A stretch of DNA of 64,000 nucleotides. Origin: Candidatus Phycosocius spiralis (GTDB taxonomy: Bacteria > Pseudomonadota > Alphaproteobacteria > Caulobacterales > Aquidulcibacteraceae). The notes beneath the pieces were generated by a model. That model searched no databases. It saw only the letters and a program-made list of their open reading frames with translations, and had not been told where the DNA came from. Positions 63,302 through 64,000 of the stretch are shown one piece after another. The DNA lies in assembly GCF_030158815.1 (NCBI RefSeq), contig NZ_BPFZ01000002.1:231732-295731 (forward strand). Direction: 5' to 3'. A program made the position numbers and the translations under genes. How positions within the stretch are numbered: position 1 is the stretch's first letter; every line of letters begins with the position of its first letter.

Positions 63302-63679
63302 ATGACCAGTCATGCGATCTTCAAGTGGGCTCAAGATCGGCGGATCGAGTGGCACTACATTGCGCCCGGTAAGCCGACCCAGAACGCCTTCATCGAGAGC
63401 TTCAACGGGCGCTTGCGCGACGAATGCCTCAATGAGGAGTTGTTCTCCACGATGCCAGAGGCCCGCGCCGTGCTGGCGGCATGGACCAGCGACTACAACC
63501 AGGACCGGCCTCACACGTCGCTGGGTGGTCTCACCCCACTGACCTTCGCGCGCGAACAAAAGCGGCTGCGCGTCCAACGATCCAGGCCCGCTTCGCCTGA
63601 GCTACGCAAAGGCTCCGCTCAGCGGGCCTTGACCACCGCCCACCAACGAGAAAGAAAGGCGAACAGACTCTCCGAATAA
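63302..63679 (+). pseudogene. Plus-strand IS3-family OrfB C-terminal half
   Basis: [40 protein letters not shown] with the intact catalytic Glu, [40 protein letters not shown], then a Lys/Arg-rich tail to TAA 63679. Upstream of ATG 63302 the frame continues FGTE, as in DNGTE, so this is a fragment without the N-terminal half. It faces the minus-strand fragment head to head. An end TGACCCAGCCCCC follows at about 63693-63705. Confidence 0.85.
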
Positions 63680-63707
63680 ACGGCCCGGATCAGGGGGCTG
63701 GGTCAGC

Positions 63708-63865
63708 TCATGCCTCACCATGCAAACCACCATACTTGGCCTTCCACTTGTAAAACGTAGCACTGCTCACACCGTGCTTGCGGCACACATCACCCGTCGG
63801 CACACCGCGCTCTTGCTCAGCCAAAATCGAAATAATCTGCTCTTACTAAATCTGCTGCTTCTCAT
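63708..63865 (-). pseudogene. Frameshifted IS3-family OrfA
   Basis: From ATG 63865 the frame reads MRSSRFSK; a missing base then shifts it, and the other frame reads EQIISILAEQERGVPTGDVC and RKHGVSSATFYKWKAKYGG to TGA 63708. The length is 158 nt, one short of 53 codons. OrfA supplies the helix-turn-helix. Confidence 0.8.
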
Positions 63866-64000
63866 GTCCATCTCCACTTGATGGACTCTCCTTTCAAATG
63901 ACGGACCATTCGGGCTCAGGTCAATTGGTATTTGCTAGAGAGGTTCCGTAGGCTGAGCTTCTTTCATTAAAAAATTGCGACAATAAGCTGTTAGAGCCAT

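Larger units (their letters stand above)
62910..63923 (-). mobile_element. IS3-family element with 24-bp inverted repeats and ATT target duplication
   Basis: The left end TGACCTGAGCCCCGATGG (62910-62927, extending to 62933) and the reverse complement of the right end (63900-63923) match at 21 of 24 positions. ATT flanks both sides (62907-62909 and 63924-63926), a 3-bp target duplication. The interior is a mosaic: a minus-strand OrfA (63708-63865) with one base lost, a minus-strand OrfB tail (62939-63290) with a shift, and between them a plus-strand OrfB tail from a second element. The element is therefore inactive. Confidence 0.85.

Noticed and set aside
62979..63305. 108-codon plus-strand frame in the IS at the right end
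   Set aside because: It is the mirror of the minus-strand OrfB fragment, which has clear IS3 transposase sequence.

Overview
The window looks like about 55 kb of alphaproteobacterial chromosome joined to an 8 kb polysaccharide-type operon bounded by insertion-sequence debris. The host is best explained as a moderate-GC member of the Caulobacterales or Hyphomonadaceae. The reasons are CtrA divergent from fliI-fliJ, an EipA-type (DUF1134) envelope protein with a CtrA-like site, a DgcB-like diguanylate cyclase, NrnC, three TonB-dependent receptors in the first 15 kb, and the lptC-lptA-lptB-rpoN-hpf-ptsN block. The organism is inferred from gene content only; no rRNA gene is present.

Region by region. 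1-15 kb: a lipoprotein MsrA, two TonB receptors around an FAH-family enzyme, the tsaE-amgK-murU set (tRNA t6A modification plus peptidoglycan sugar recycling), a beta-lactamase-fold hydrolase with a pyridoxal kinase, a CitE-like CoA ester lyase and a third TonB receptor. 15-27 kb: a MarR regulator with a lysine tail, a NUDIX enzyme, HU, a COG0523 GTPase, an NMT1/THI5-type ABC importer, YbgC, ribosomal protein S21 with an apparent CTG start, a COQ9-like protein, purE-purK, a GGDEF enzyme, a TetR regulator and an LpoA-like lipoprotein. 27-38 kb: rsmI-yraN-sirB1-like-gshB, comM, a cold-shock gene, nadD, ruvC-ruvA-ruvB, rarD and asd. 38-47 kb: a class III aminotransferase, ctrA, fliI-fliJ, ettA, an orphan PIN-domain gene, eipA, gluconokinase and tRNA-Leu(CAG). 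47-53 kb: nrnC, the LPS export genes lptC, lptA and lptB, rpoN, hpf and ptsN, all on the plus strand. 53-55 kb: a 2-oxoglutarate-oxygenase-like gene and a decayed DUF3604 gene.

The accessory part runs from about 54.96 kb to the end. It opens with nested IS3-family remnants, including a 34-bp near-perfect palindrome. It then holds eight tightly overlapping minus-strand genes from 62608 down to 55607: a WbqC-like protein, a GtrB/ArnC-like glycosyltransferase with two membrane segments, a SAM methyltransferase, a NeuD/PglD-like acetyltransferase, a beta-propeller-like protein, a small four-helix SMR/EamA-like protein, a large GT-C-like membrane protein and a WecE/RffA-type sugar aminotransferase. 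Together they read as a cassette that makes an amino sugar, loads it on a polyprenyl carrier, flips it and attaches it to a cell-surface glycan. The upstream end of the operon is cut by a 1,014-bp IS3-family element with 24-bp inverted repeats and a 3-bp ATT target duplication, whose interior is itself a mosaic of two transposases facing head to head. No CRISPR array, rRNA or complete prophage was seen.
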